Positions 1 to 8,681 are shown, counted from the stretch's first letter. The stretch is 64,000 bases of DNA from JACVRW01 sp963728495 (GCA_963728495.1 CAVSKI010000005.1:310001-374000); one strand, 5' to 3'. Program-made: numbers and translations. Notes: generated by a model from the sequence alone, not told the origin.

Positions 1-296
1 TCGTCCACGCGCGTGACCCGCGGATCCTCGAGACCCCATTCCTCCTCGGGATGGCTGCCGTCGAAGGCGAGCGCGGGCTGCTCGTCGACGATCCAGTTAG
101 AGACGCCGTCGCGCGACCAGGCGCACGTGAGATGCGAGAAGCCGCGCCGGTCCTCGGCGCGGCAGACCAGCACGGTCTGGTCCTCGAACCGCGTGGCGCC
201 GGCGTTCATCACCGCGTTGATCGGATAGGGCCAGCGTTCGGGCGAAAGCAGCGGGTTGCCCGGGTGCCGGGTGAACAGTGAATCGCTAGTGGCCAC
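1..296 (-). CDS. GH130-type glycoside phosphorylase/hydrolase, N-terminal part (runs off the window)
   Basis: Read on the minus strand from a GTG at 296, the frame opens with LFTRHPGNPLLSP, followed by NAVMNAGATRF and GLEDPRVT. These are the N-terminal blade motifs of family GH130 (mannosyl-glycan phosphorylases and related beta-mannosidases). About 98 codons are present and the frame continues past position 1. The start overlaps the last 11 bases of the upstream glycosyltransferase, so the two are probably co-translated. The family acts on beta-mannosides in the cytoplasm; substrate cannot be told from this fragment. GT4-GT4-GH130 order suggests synthesis and turnover of a mannose-containing glycan (inference). 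Confidence 0.8.
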   Translation of the reverse strand, partial: MATSDSLFTRHPGNPLLSPERWPYPINAVMNAGATRFEDQTVLVCRAEDRRGFSHLTCAWSRDGVSNWIVDEQPALAFDGSHPEEEWGLEDPRVTRVD

Positions 297-1293
297 GAAG
301 GACATCCTCGTATACACGCAGATAGGCATCGACCATGCGCCGTACGCCGAAACGCTGAAGCGCGGCCCTGCGGCATGCGCCGCGATCGAAGTCGCTGGCG
401 CGATCGACGGCCGCGGCGGCGTCGAGCACGCCGCCGGCCAACAAGCCGGTCACGCCGTCCTCCACGATCTCGGGCATCGAGCCGCGAGGATAGGCGACCA
501 CCGGTGTGCCGCAGATCATCGACTCCACCACCGACAGGCCGAACGGCTCCTCGAAGGCGATGGGATGCAGCAGGCAGGCGGCGGCGCCGAGCACGGCGGC
601 CCGCTCGCCGGGCCCTACCGAGCCGAGGTAGCGCACCCTCTTGCCGTCGACGTGCGGCTCGACCTCCTCCCCCCAATAGCGCTCGTCCTGCACGGGCCCG
701 CAGATCACGAGCGGCCGCTCGGCCCTCCGCGCGATGGCGACCGCCTCGTGGGTCCCCTTGTCGGGGTGGATGCGCCCAAAGCAGACGAGCCCCTCGCCTC
801 CCGCCTGAGAAAACGGAAGCGGGCCGGGATCGACGCCGTGATGGACGGTCGCGACGTAGTCGAGGTCGGGGGAGCGGTCGGAGTCCGAGATCGAAACGAA
901 GGCGCTCTTCGACCGCCGGTAGGCGGGCAGGATGCGCGGGGACGAGAAGCCGTGAATCGTGGTGACCACGGGGGTCTCGGTGAGCGCCGAGAAGGCCAGT
1001 GGCAACCAGTCGAGATGGTTGTGGATGAGATCGAAGTCGCCCGAGCGCGTGAGCGCATGAGCCACGTGGATGGCTTCCCACACGCGGCCGTCCATGGCCG
1101 GATCCTCCTCATAGGGACGCGGGCAGACCCCGTCGAGCTTCGCGCGCGTGACCGAGTCGAGCGTGGCGAAGAGCGTTACGTCGATGTCCCGATCGGCGAG
1201 GCCGTCGGCGAGCAGACTCGTGATCAGCTCCCAGGGGCCATAGTGCCGGGGCGGAGTGCGCCAGGCAATCGGGCCGAGCAGCGCGACCCTCAT
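286..1293 (-). CDS. Family 4 glycosyltransferase (GT-B fold)
   Basis: 335 residues. The N-terminus has a Rossmann strand (MRVALLGPIAWRTPP), the middle has FGRIHPDKGTHEA, and the C-terminal half has the nucleotide-sugar site PFGLSVVESMICGTPVVAY with an E-x7-E-like arrangement. This is a typical GT4 protein, soluble or membrane-peripheral, that moves a sugar from a nucleotide donor. Its ATG overlaps the stop of the upstream 750-residue GT4 by four bases (ATGA), and its own end overlaps the GH130 start, so the three form one coupled unit. Donor and acceptor are unknown. Confidence 0.9.
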   Translation of the reverse strand: MRVALLGPIAWRTPPRHYGPWELITSLLADGLADRDIDVTLFATLDSVTRAKLDGVCPRPYEEDPAMDGRVWEAIHVAHALTRSGDFDLIHNHLDWLPLAFSALTETPVVTTIHGFSSPRILPAYRRSKSAFVSISDSDRSPDLDYVATVHHGVDPGPLPFSQAGGEGLVCFGRIHPDKGTHEAVAIARRAERPLVICGPVQDERYWGEEVEPHVDGKRVRYLGSVGPGERAAVLGAAACLLHPIAFEEPFGLSVVESMICGTPVVAYPRGSMPEIVEDGVTGLLAGGVLDAAAAVDRASDFDRGACRRAALQRFGVRRMVDAYLRVYEDVLRGH

Positions 1294-3542
1294 TCGGGCA
1301 GCGTCGCCTTGAGCCCCGCCGCGTCGAGCACGAGCAGCGCCTGCAGGTAGGCGAGCGTCGCCTCGGCTCCCTCGTTGACGTTGACCGCCGTCTCACCCAG
1401 CCCGTCGTGGCAGCCACCCGTGGCGAAGTCGTAGACCGCGGTGTCGAGCCGGTTGCGGCCGAGGAACCACTCAAAGGCGCGGACCGCCCGGCGAGCCGCG
1501 ACCTCCGAGCGGGTGGCCCGAAAGGCCTCGGTCTGTGCCTCGGTCAGCGCCGCCGCGTTCAGCGGCTGCTCATCGCCGGAGCCCGGGTGAGCGGTTCCCT
1601 TCTGGCGGTTGTGATGGCCGACGTGGCGCGTGAACGGGGTGTCGACCCCTACCTCGCCCGAGTACCAATCGAGCGCGCGAAGGCCCTCGCCGAGCAGTTC
1701 GTCATCGCCGAGGCGCGAGCCCGCCGCGATCAGCGCCTGGGGCAGGCGAGCGTTGTCGTAGGCCAGCTGATCCTCGGCCCAGTACCAGTCGTCCGTCGCG
1801 TTGGCACGCTGCTGATCGGCCAGCCGCCCGGCCAGGTCGCGCAGCACTTCCGTGGCCTCCTCGCCCAGCCGCTGGGGGTCGCCGTGAGCGAGACCGAGGA
1901 TGGAGAAGGCCATCGTGCGCGGGGACCGTTGCCGCGCCAGCGCGGGGACCATCTCGAGCAGGAGGATGCGACTCGGCTCGAGCACCGCCGTCGGCGGGTC
2001 GGCACCAACCACCTCGCCCAGCGCCCAGGCCGCGCGCCCGAGATGGTCGCCGCCGTATGGCTCGTCGAGCCAGCGCCGGTCGTAGGAGAGGAAGTTGTGC
2101 ATGCCCAGCCGCTCGGGGTCCCACGCATGACGCAGGAAAGCGAGGCTGCGAGTCAGCATGCGGCTGTACTCCTCGTTGCCCGCCGTTTGGAGCAGCCCGA
2201 GCGACACGATCGCCAGGCGAGCGACATCGTCGACGCAGTAGCCGGTCGAGCGGTTTGGGATGACGCCGTCGGCGTGCTGGATGATCCCCACGTCGTCGAC
2301 CAGCGTGAGCAGGTGCGAGGTGCGCGCTCGCGGAAGCACAGTCGGCGGCGGGCGCCGCACCGTCGTGGGCGGGCCCAGCGCAATCGCCTCGCGCAGCACA
2401 TCGGCGGTCTGGCGTCCCACCTGAGGCCACGCCATCTCGCTGCCGACCTCACTGGCCCGGCGGCGCACCTGCTCGAGCCGCTCGGGATCGTCGAGCAGGT
2501 CGTTGACCGCCTCGGCCAACGCCTCGGGATCGTCGAAGGGGACGATCACACCGGCGCCGGAGCCCAGCAGGTCCTCGGCATAGAAGTAGGGCGTCGAGAT
2601 CGTGGGACAGCCGGCGACGATCGCGAAGGTCAGCGCGCCGGAGACGATCTGCTCGCGCGAGCGGTACGGGGTGAGGTAGATCGTCGTCGCCTCAAGCATG
2701 GATGAGAGATCGTCAACGGTGAGAAAGCGATCGTCGAAAACGACATGGTCGCCCAGGTCGAGGTCCCGGGCGAGGCGCTCGAGCGTCAGGCGGTACTCCT
2801 CCCCGTGCTGCTTGGCAACCTCGGGATGGGTCTGCCCGGCGACCACGTACACCGCCTTGGGGTGGCGCTCGACAATCGCGGGCATGGCCTCGATCGCGGT
2901 CTCGATGCCCTTGCCCGGCGAGATGAGCCCAAAGGTGGCCAGGACGCACCTGTCCTCGTCGATGGAGCGCACGGGCTCGTCCGCGTGGCGGCGCGGCAGC
3001 CGCAGGCGCCGGCGCCCGTTGCCCTTCGGCAGCAACTCGGTCGGGCCCCCGTGCGGCACCACACGCACCCGCTCCGGGCGCACGAGGCGAGCTTCGAGAA
3101 CCATGCGCCGAGCCGTCTCGGTGAAGACGCACACGAGCGTGGAGAGGTCGCACAGCGCCCGCAGCGTCTCCGCTTGGCCGACCGATGGAACGGACAGGAC
3201 CGTGTGCAGGGTCAACACGATCGGTTGGTGCAGCTGGCGAGCGAGCGAGAGCACGTGCTCGCCGTCGGGACCTCCGAAGATGCCGTACTCGTGCTCGATC
3301 ACGACCACATCCACGCCGCGGCGGTCGAGCAGCCGGGCCGCCGCGGCGTAGTCCCCTCGCTGGTCCTGCTCGATGCTCACGGCCACCTCCGGCGCCTGTT
3401 CGGCGTCAGGGTCGCGCACGATCGCCGCCAGGTCCACAGCCGTCACGCCCTCCGCCCCCAGCAGCGACTCGCGTAGGTCGCGGGAGAAGGTTCCGATGCC
3501 ACACGCGCGCGGCGGGTAGGTGGAGACGATCGCGACGCGCAT
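1290..3542 (-). CDS. GT4 glycosyltransferase fused to a C-terminal alpha-helical (six-hairpin-like) domain
   Basis: 750 residues, about twice a normal GT4. Residues 1 to about 385 form a GT-B enzyme: MRVAIVSTYPPRACGIGTFS at the start, HEYGIFGG, VVPHG, FGLISPGKGIETA, and SGALTFAIVAGCPTISTPY in place of the usual acidic donor loop. Residues from about 400 are helical and Trp-rich (DDVARLAIVSLGLL, GRAAWALGEV, ANATDDWYWAEDQLAYDNAR), like an alpha/alpha-toroid glycosidase-type domain. The second domain may bind or trim the product (inference). First gene of the GT4-GT4-GH130 unit, divergent from the DHA2 exporter. Confidence 0.85.
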   Translation of the reverse strand: MRVAIVSTYPPRACGIGTFSRDLRESLLGAEGVTAVDLAAIVRDPDAEQAPEVAVSIEQDQRGDYAAAARLLDRRGVDVVVIEHEYGIFGGPDGEHVLSLARQLHQPIVLTLHTVLSVPSVGQAETLRALCDLSTLVCVFTETARRMVLEARLVRPERVRVVPHGGPTELLPKGNGRRRLRLPRRHADEPVRSIDEDRCVLATFGLISPGKGIETAIEAMPAIVERHPKAVYVVAGQTHPEVAKQHGEEYRLTLERLARDLDLGDHVVFDDRFLTVDDLSSMLEATTIYLTPYRSREQIVSGALTFAIVAGCPTISTPYFYAEDLLGSGAGVIVPFDDPEALAEAVNDLLDDPERLEQVRRRASEVGSEMAWPQVGRQTADVLREAIALGPPTTVRRPPPTVLPRARTSHLLTLVDDVGIIQHADGVIPNRSTGYCVDDVARLAIVSLGLLQTAGNEEYSRMLTRSLAFLRHAWDPERLGMHNFLSYDRRWLDEPYGGDHLGRAAWALGEVVGADPPTAVLEPSRILLLEMVPALARQRSPRTMAFSILGLAHGDPQRLGEEATEVLRDLAGRLADQQRANATDDWYWAEDQLAYDNARLPQALIAAGSRLGDDELLGEGLRALDWYSGEVGVDTPFTRHVGHHNRQKGTAHPGSGDEQPLNAAALTEAQTEAFRATRSEVAARRAVRAFEWFLGRNRLDTAVYDFATGGCHDGLGETAVNVNEGAEATLAYLQALLVLDAAGLKATLPE

Positions 3543-3583
3543 TGGCGCGAGTCTAGGCGCGTGTCGCGGAGGTGATCACGCTC

Positions 3584-3614
3584 TTGACTTCAAGGCCTCT
3601 TCAACGCGTATTCT
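3584..3614 (+). promoter_or_regulatory. Candidate sigma70-type promoter of the DHA2 exporter
   Basis: TTGACT at 3584-3589 and TATTCT at 3609-3614, separated by 19 bases (slightly long), precede the exporter. A purine-rich GAGG at 3639-3642 follows and could be its ribosome binding site. Judged by eye only. Confidence 0.4.
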
Positions 3615-3710
3615 CGCGGCTTCGACATCTCGGATTGTGAGGACGCCGTCACCACCACCACAACCACAACCACAAACATCGACGCGAGCAAGAAATGGCT
3701 GGCGCTCTAC

Positions 3711-5126
3711 GTGCTCTGCCTGGGGGACGTGCTGATCGTCCTCGACTCGACGATCGTGAACGTGGCCCTGCCGTCCATCCAGGCCGACCTCGGCTTTAGC
3801 GACGCGACGCTCGCCTGGGTGGTCAACGCCTACCTGCTGACGTTCGGGGGCTTCCTGCTGCTCGGCGGCCGGCTCAGCGACCTGTTCGGCCGCCGGCGCC
3901 TGTTTTTGATCGGCATCGGGCTCTTCACGGTCAGCTCGCTGGCCTGCGGGCTTGCCGGGTCGCAGGAGTTCCTGGTCGCAGCTCGGGCCGTGCAGGGCTT
4001 CGGCGGCGCGATCGTCGGCGTAGTGGCGCTTTCGCTGATCATGACCATTTTCACCGAGCCCGCCGAACGCGCCAAGGCGATGGGCATCTTCAGCTTCGTG
4101 CTCTCCGGGGGAGCCACGGCGGGGGTGCTACTCGGCGGCGTCCTCACCGACCTGCTGACCTGGAACTGGATCTTCCTCGTGAACCTCCCCGTGGGCATCA
4201 CGGTCTTCCTGCTCACCCTCAGGCTGCTGCCCGACGACCGCCCGGAGGAGGAGGACCGCCGGCTGGATATTGCCGGCGCGGTGACCGTGACCGCAGCGGT
4301 GATGCTCGGCACCTACGCCGTCATCAACGGCAACGACAACGGCTGGACGTCCGGCGAGACGCTCGGACTGCTGGGAGCGGCTGCGGCGCTGTTCGCCGTC
4401 TTCATCGCCGTCGAGTCGCGGGTCGGCTCGCCGCTGATGCCGCTCGGCCTGTTTCGCCTGCGCAACATCTCGGTGGCCAACGTCGTCGGCGTGACGCTGG
4501 CGGCATCCATGTTCGGCTGGTTCTTCCTATCCGCGCTCTACCTCCAGCTCGTGCTGGGCTACAGCCCGCTGGAGGTCGGACTCGCTTACCTGCCGTCCAC
4601 GCTGATCATGGCGGCCGGCTCGATCGCCCTGTCCGACCGGCTCGTGATGCGCTTCGGCGTCAAGCCGCCGATCGTGGGCGGGCTCACGTGCTTTGCGATC
4701 GGCCTCCTGTGGTTCGCGCGGATCCCTGCCGACGGCAGCTTCATCGTCGACGTGCTGCCGGGCATGATCGTCATGGGGATCGGAGGCGGGATCACCTTCA
4801 ACCCGCTGCTGCTCGCGGCCATGGGCGACGTCGAGCCCACCGAGAGCGGCCTGGCCTCGGGAATCGTCAACACCGCGTTCATGATGGGCGGCGCGCTGGG
4901 CCTGGCCGTGCTGGTCAGCGTCGCGGACTCGCGCACCCAGAGCCTGCGCGACTCCGGCGAAGGCCTGCTCGATGCGCTCACCGGGGGCTACAACGCGGCC
5001 TTCCTGGTCGCAGCCATCTTCGCGGCGTCCGGAGCACTCGGTGCCCTGCTCTTGCGGCCCGTGTCAGCGCCGGATCAGGGGCCGCCCGAGGAGGCAGCGG
5101 CGGCGGCCGAGCAGGTCGCCGGATAA
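3711..5126 (+). CDS. DHA2-family (EmrB/QacA) drug:H+ antiporter
   Basis: Major facilitator with 14 predicted membrane segments. Family motifs are present: LDSTIVNVALPSIQ in TM1, WVVNAYLLTFGG, GRLSDLFGRRR (loop 2-3) and the motif C region near GGVLTDLLTWNWIF. It exports drugs or other amphipaths across the cytoplasmic membrane using the proton gradient. The first usable codon in frame is GTG 3711, but that removes the start of TM1. The frame is open upstream to 3588 and encodes a plausible leader (a Thr run, then NIDASKKWLALY), with no ATG/GTG/TTG in that stretch. The real start may be near 3648. A strong hairpin follows the stop. Confidence 0.92.
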   Translation: MLCLGDVLIVLDSTIVNVALPSIQADLGFSDATLAWVVNAYLLTFGGFLLLGGRLSDLFGRRRLFLIGIGLFTVSSLACGLAGSQEFLVAARAVQGFGGAIVGVVALSLIMTIFTEPAERAKAMGIFSFVLSGGATAGVLLGGVLTDLLTWNWIFLVNLPVGITVFLLTLRLLPDDRPEEEDRRLDIAGAVTVTAAVMLGTYAVINGNDNGWTSGETLGLLGAAAALFAVFIAVESRVGSPLMPLGLFRLRNISVANVVGVTLAASMFGWFFLSALYLQLVLGYSPLEVGLAYLPSTLIMAAGSIALSDRLVMRFGVKPPIVGGLTCFAIGLLWFARIPADGSFIVDVLPGMIVMGIGGGITFNPLLLAAMGDVEPTESGLASGIVNTAFMMGGALGLAVLVSVADSRTQSLRDSGEGLLDALTGGYNAAFLVAAIFAASGALGALLLRPVSAPDQGPPEEAAAAAEQVAG

Positions 5127-5133
5127 GCGGCGC

Positions 5134-5173
5134 GGTCCGGGGCGAACCCACGCTTCGGGGCTCGCCCCGGACC
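5134..5173. terminator. Strong hairpin between convergent genes
   Basis: GGTCCGGGGCGA (5134-5145) is perfectly complementary to TCGCCCCGGACC (5162-5173): a 12-bp stem with a 16-base loop, lying between the exporter stop and the end of the facing minus-strand gene. There is no U-run, but the position and symmetry fit a bidirectional terminator. Confidence 0.7.
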
Positions 5174-5226
5174 CAATCCGCTAGCGGGACGCCCTCTGAC
5201 CGTGGGGGTCGGTCCGCTGCTCCTGC

Positions 5227-5601
5227 TCAGGGGTCGGCTGCGGCGACGTGGATCCGCCTCCGATCGCGGCGGCGGTCATTCGCCTCGTCCTTGCCGACGC
5301 TCGTGACCGGCGCCTTCGAGCCTGCGATGGCCGCCGCGGTCTTGGCCTCGTCCGTGCCGACGCTCGTGACAGGCGCCTTCGAGCCGGCGATCGCAGCCGC
5401 CGTGCGGGCCTCATCCTTGGCCGTCACCCCGGCGCTGGGCGGCGCTGGGCTCTCGGTCACGACGACCGGCTTGGACTCGACCCCGGCGTTGGTGTCGTCG
5501 ATCAGCGCGTAGGCGCCGACCGCGCCGCCCGCTCCGATCACGAGCGCCACGAGCGGCGCCACCATCTTGCGGGTCTTGGGTAGCTGGGCTACGTATTCCA
5601 T
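5227..5601 (-). CDS. Small membrane-anchored protein with tandem 21-residue repeats (end probably frame-shifted)
   Basis: Not recognised. It has a short basic N-terminus, one membrane segment (residues about 13-33, VAPLVALVIGAGGAVGAYAL), then an extracytoplasmic Ala/Thr/Pro-rich tail. Residues 63-83 and 84-104 are near-identical repeats built on DEAKTAAAIAGSKAPVTSVG. A third unit starts at residue 105, but the frame then turns into Arg-rich sequence. One base earlier in frame, the sequence continues as MTAAAIGGGSTSPQP and stops at 5181. The most likely original gene is therefore 5181-5601 with one extra base at 5280. Confidence 0.6.
   Translation of the reverse strand: MEYVAQLPKTRKMVAPLVALVIGAGGAVGAYALIDDTNAGVESKPVVVTESPAPPSAGVTAKDEARTAAAIAGSKAPVTSVGTDEAKTAAAIAGSKAPVTSVGKDEANDRRRDRRRIHVAAADP
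5290..5415 (-). repeat. Two 63-bp tandem repeats inside a coding region
   Basis: Unit 1 lies at 5353-5415 and unit 2 at 5290-5352; each encodes 21 residues. Differences fall mostly at third positions and at one R/K codon. A partial third unit lies directly downstream, out of frame by one base at 5280. Confidence 0.8.
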
Positions 5602-5792
5602 GGAGCAACTCCTTCGGAAGGGCCGCCACCGAGAGCCCGGCGGCCGTGGGGACCGGGCGGGCTGCGCGCCTCAGGGCAGGAGGCCATGGATATGTGTCGG
5701 CTCGAGTTCTACCGGCGACGTTCTGGGGCCACTGAGAGCTTCGTCACAGAGAAGGAACGATGTTCACTCCGATGTCACGCCATTAAGGGCAG

Positions 5793-6359
5793 ATGGTCGT
5801 GGAGTCCCACACATTCATGTTCGCCGACATCTCGGGCTACTCCCTGCTGGCCGCGCTGAGGGGAGACGAGGCCGCCGCGGAGGTCGCGCTCGACTTCGTG
5901 GACCGGGCCTCCAGGCTGTCGTCACGCTACGGCGCGGAGGTGATCAAGTCACTCGGTGACGCGGTCATGATCCATGCCCGCGACGCCGCCGCCGGCGTGA
6001 GCCTCGCTCTCGATCTGCAGGCGGACTGCGACGCCGAGCCCGCGCTGCCGCCGATCCACATCGGCCTTCACACGGGCCCCGCGCTCAAGCGCGCGAACGA
6101 CTGGTGGGGTGGCACGGTCAACGTCGCGGCGCGAGTGGCCGCCGCCGCGGAGGCGGGAGAGCTGCTGCTCACCGCCACGACCAGGCGGGCCGCAGGCGAG
6201 TTGGGCTCGACTCGGCTTCGCGAGCTCGGGCCGCGCTCCTTCAAGAACATCCCCTCCCCCGTCGAGGTCTTCGCGGCCTCGCGCATCGATTCGCCCGAGC
6301 CAGGCGGTGAGCCCACGAACTGCGCGCGTGGGTCTTACCGCCTGGCCTGGGTGATGTAG
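5793..6359 (+). CDS. Stand-alone class III adenylate/guanylate cyclase domain
   Basis: 188 residues, essentially one cyclase homology domain. Visible parts are FADISGYS with metal-binding Asp12, VIKSLGDAVM with the second metal Asp56, GLHTGP, and GGTVNVAARVAA, which carries the transition-state Asn/Arg pair. Both metal Asp residues are present, so it could be active as a homodimer making cAMP or cGMP. Many actinobacterial copies sit alone like this, with no sensor domain. ATG at 5793 follows a weak AAGGGCAG site. Its last 25 bases overlap the end of the facing DyP gene. Confidence 0.85.
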   Translation: MVVESHTFMFADISGYSLLAALRGDEAAAEVALDFVDRASRLSSRYGAEVIKSLGDAVMIHARDAAAGVSLALDLQADCDAEPALPPIHIGLHTGPALKRANDWWGGTVNVAARVAAAAEAGELLLTATTRRAAGELGSTRLRELGPRSFKNIPSPVEVFAASRIDSPEPGGEPTNCARGSYRLAWVM

Positions 6360-7621
6360 CGCAGCCCGGCGATCCCCGGCGCGAACAGGTACTCGCCACC
6401 GCGGTTGGTCACGAAGCTCCTCATCGGCAGGAACCGGGGCGGCCGACCCTGGATCGTCATCTTGCCCTTCGGGCCACCTGCGATGAAGTCGGGATCCGAT
6501 CCCAGGCCGAGTGCGTTGCCGTCCACACACCACTGCGACTGCACGAACTCGAACTGCCGCTCGATGCTCGCCTGGTAGCAGGCGAACATGAGCCCCCGCT
6601 CGCCCGCGTCGCCGTTCGTGGAGTAGGGCATGCCGCGGCGGATGATCCGGTGCCGGTTGCTGAAGCGCCACTCGCGATCGAGCGAGTCGCGCGGATTGGT
6701 ACGCCTTATGTGCGCGCCGATCGGACATGCGAAGCCCTCGGAGTCGAAGGCGTAGCTGAAATCGTTGAGCCAACCGAGGTCGCCCGCGCGGTCCGGGCTG
6801 GGCGCATGGGGACACAGCGCGAGCGGCGTGCCGTCGGGCCAGCGTCCGATGATCTTCGCGGCCAGCCACTCCTGGCGCTCCTCGTCGGGCCCGGCCTCCG
6901 CGGCAAGGAACTCGCGAAACCCCTCCACGTCCTGCTCGAGCCGGCGCACCACCAGGTAGGAGCCGTTGAAGCCGAGCCCGGGCGGCGCCGGCGCCACGGT
7001 TCCGCCCTCGTCCTCGTAGCCGAGCAGGAACTCGCCCGGCGCGACCGGCGGATCGGTGCTCGTTCGCCGCCACGGACCCGCCCGCGGATCGCGGATGGCC
7101 GGCTGGGAGAGGCCGTCGCGAAAGCCGAAGGGCTCCTTCTCGGTCGGCGGCACGTCGGTCGTGACCAGGCAGGCGACGGCGAGGCCGGCCGCGGCGGCCT
7201 CGGCCCGAAGCTCCTCGCCGCGCGCATCGCGAACCTCAGTGTCCCGTGTGCTCACCGTCACCAGCAGGTCGACTTGCCGCAGCTGCGCCATCCAACGGTC
7301 GGGATGGCTGGCGCCCGTGTCCCCGATCCGTGCCGAGCGCGCCGCCATGCCCTGGCGAAAGTCCTCGGAGAATCCATCCAGCGCTCCCTCGGGCACGCCA
7401 AGCGCGCGCAGGCCGGAGAAGCTGAAGGCCAGGTTGAGCGTGGTGGCCGGCGGCTCGCTCCAGGGCAGCGCGGTGGTGATCTGTGGAACGAGGCGTTCGA
7501 GCCACGGCAGGGCCCGGGCCGGGTCTTCCACGCGCAGGAAACCGAACAGCCCGTGGCGGTAGCGGCGACCATAACCGCACAGGATGTTGCCCTGCAGGTC
7601 CGCCTGCACCACGTCGGTCAC
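6335..7621 (-). CDS. DyP-type haem peroxidase
   Basis: 428 residues from GTG 7621, which overlaps the stop of the preceding gene by four bases (GTGA). It shows the DyP signature GFRDG at residues 166-170 with catalytic Asp169, and the proximal-haem stretch IGAHIRRTNPRDS. The family reduces peroxides and oxidises bulky substrates at a haem. No signal peptide is visible; the N-terminus VVQADLQGNIL is typical of the mature fold, so it is probably cytoplasmic or in a capsule. Last gene of the operon that begins near 15.4 kb. Confidence 0.93.
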   Translation of the reverse strand: MTDVVQADLQGNILCGYGRRYRHGLFGFLRVEDPARALPWLERLVPQITTALPWSEPPATTLNLAFSFSGLRALGVPEGALDGFSEDFRQGMAARSARIGDTGASHPDRWMAQLRQVDLLVTVSTRDTEVRDARGEELRAEAAAAGLAVACLVTTDVPPTEKEPFGFRDGLSQPAIRDPRAGPWRRTSTDPPVAPGEFLLGYEDEGGTVAPAPPGLGFNGSYLVVRRLEQDVEGFREFLAAEAGPDEERQEWLAAKIIGRWPDGTPLALCPHAPSPDRAGDLGWLNDFSYAFDSEGFACPIGAHIRRTNPRDSLDREWRFSNRHRIIRRGMPYSTNGDAGERGLMFACYQASIERQFEFVQSQWCVDGNALGLGSDPDFIAGGPKGKMTIQGRPPRFLPMRSFVTNRGGEYLFAPGIAGLRYITQARR

Positions 7622-8133
7622 CCGGGCGTCCCCCAGTCCTGCTCTGCCCACCTCTGCCTCAGCGCGGCGGGCTCGAGGTCGCGGGTCTCGAGGGCGAACG
7701 CGATGATGCGCTCGCGCAGATCGAGGCTCGTCTCGACCTCGTCGGCGGTGGCCCCCGGATTGGCGTGTACCGAGAAGCCCGCGGGGACTCGGTGCTCGAG
7801 CATCCAGTCCGCGAAAGCCGCCGGCACAACGCTGCCCGGATAGCCGATGCATCCGCCGAAGATCGTGTCGGCCTGCTCGGAGAGGGCGGTGCGGAGGGCT
7901 TCCAGGTAGTCGCGAGTGGGCCGATCGAACTCGGCCGCGAAGAGGAGACAGAAGGCACCTTCGGGGAGCGCAACCAGCGTGAGGCGAGCGAAGTGGGTGC
8001 CCGCGAGCCGCGCGAAGGGGCTGTCGTCGCCTGGAGCGAGCGCGCGCAGGGTCTCGCGCATGGCCTCCCGGTGGCCGTCGCGCAGGGGCACCAGCGCGGA
8101 AAAGCCCTCACGGTTGATCGCGCCGGCGCTCAC
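7618..8133 (-). CDS. Unknown protein encoded next to DyP peroxidase
   Basis: 171 residues from GTG 8133, which overlaps the upstream stop (GTGA). Not recognised as a named family. It has alternating strands and helices (GTHFARLTLVAL, FCLLFAAEFDRPTRDYLEAL), reminiscent of the ferredoxin-like alpha+beta halves that make up DyP and Dabb-type folds. No signal peptide or membrane segment. Coupling on both sides implies a role with the peroxidase and the lipid/sterol-type oxidase of the operon (inference). Confidence 0.7.
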   Translation of the reverse strand: MSAGAINREGFSALVPLRDGHREAMRETLRALAPGDDSPFARLAGTHFARLTLVALPEGAFCLLFAAEFDRPTRDYLEALRTALSEQADTIFGGCIGYPGSVVPAAFADWMLEHRVPAGFSVHANPGATADEVETSLDLRERIIAFALETRDLEPAALRQRWAEQDWGTPG

Positions 8134-8681
8134 AGGTTGCCCTGCTCCTCTCCCAAGAACCGCCGCCAGGCCGCGGCGAACTCGTCGGCCTCGAGCTCCG
8201 CGGTCTCCTGGCGGAAGCGCTCGAAGCTCTGGCGCAGGGACAGCGCTGCGCGAACCGTGCGCACGGTCGCGCCGGGGTAGCGGCAGTAGTAGTGGTAGGG
8301 CTCGGCGATCGCGTGGTCGAGCACGTAGCGGACGAACGTGTTGGGTGGGTGGGGACCGGGAAACCCGTAGGCGCCGCCCCAGACGCCCCGGATGCGCCAG
8401 GGCAGCTCGAGCGCGAACGCCTCGGCGTACTCGGCCGCCGGGCCATCGAAGTTGCTCTGAAATACGACGTAGGGCGTGGGCAGCCGGCGCGAGCGGCGGC
8501 GGCCCGCCGAGGGGGGCAGTCGATCGACCAGCGCCCAGTGGGCCACGTGTATGAAGCTCAGCCGCAGCAGCGGCCGCTTGACGAAGTCGCTGCGGTCCGA
8601 GCGGGGCCAGGTCAGCCGCAGCCACCACGACCAGGGCCGGCGCACCGGCGAGATCACGGTGATGGGGGCGATCTGATTCAA
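8130..8681 (-). CDS. Unknown protein in the GMC-DyP operon
   Basis: 183 residues. The start is TTG 8681, overlapping the corrected stop of the upstream alpha/beta hydrolase (TTGA at 8678-8681). Not recognised. Conserved-looking segments include SFIHVAHWALVDRLP, PYVVFQSNFDGPAAEYAEAF and PYHYYCRYPGATV. Soluble, with no signal peptide. The TTGA junction is recovered only when the hydrolase frame is corrected downstream of 8879, which supports both calls. Confidence 0.65.
   Translation of the reverse strand: MNQIAPITVISPVRRPWSWWLRLTWPRSDRSDFVKRPLLRLSFIHVAHWALVDRLPPSAGRRRSRRLPTPYVVFQSNFDGPAAEYAEAFALELPWRIRGVWGGAYGFPGPHPPNTFVRYVLDHAIAEPYHYYCRYPGATVRTVRAALSLRQSFERFRQETAELEADEFAAAWRRFLGEEQGNL

Noticed and set aside
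256..1350. Long plus-strand open frame opposite the GT4 gene
   Set aside because: It is the complement of a well-matched glycosyltransferase; its protein has no domain pattern and biased His/Arg/Gly content typical of a GC-rich shadow. The same holds for 1407-2705, 10673-12163, 14026-15495, 46469-47989 and others.
5290..5415. CRISPR array
   Set aside because: Only two to three direct units, contiguous without spacers, and in coding frame; a protein repeat.
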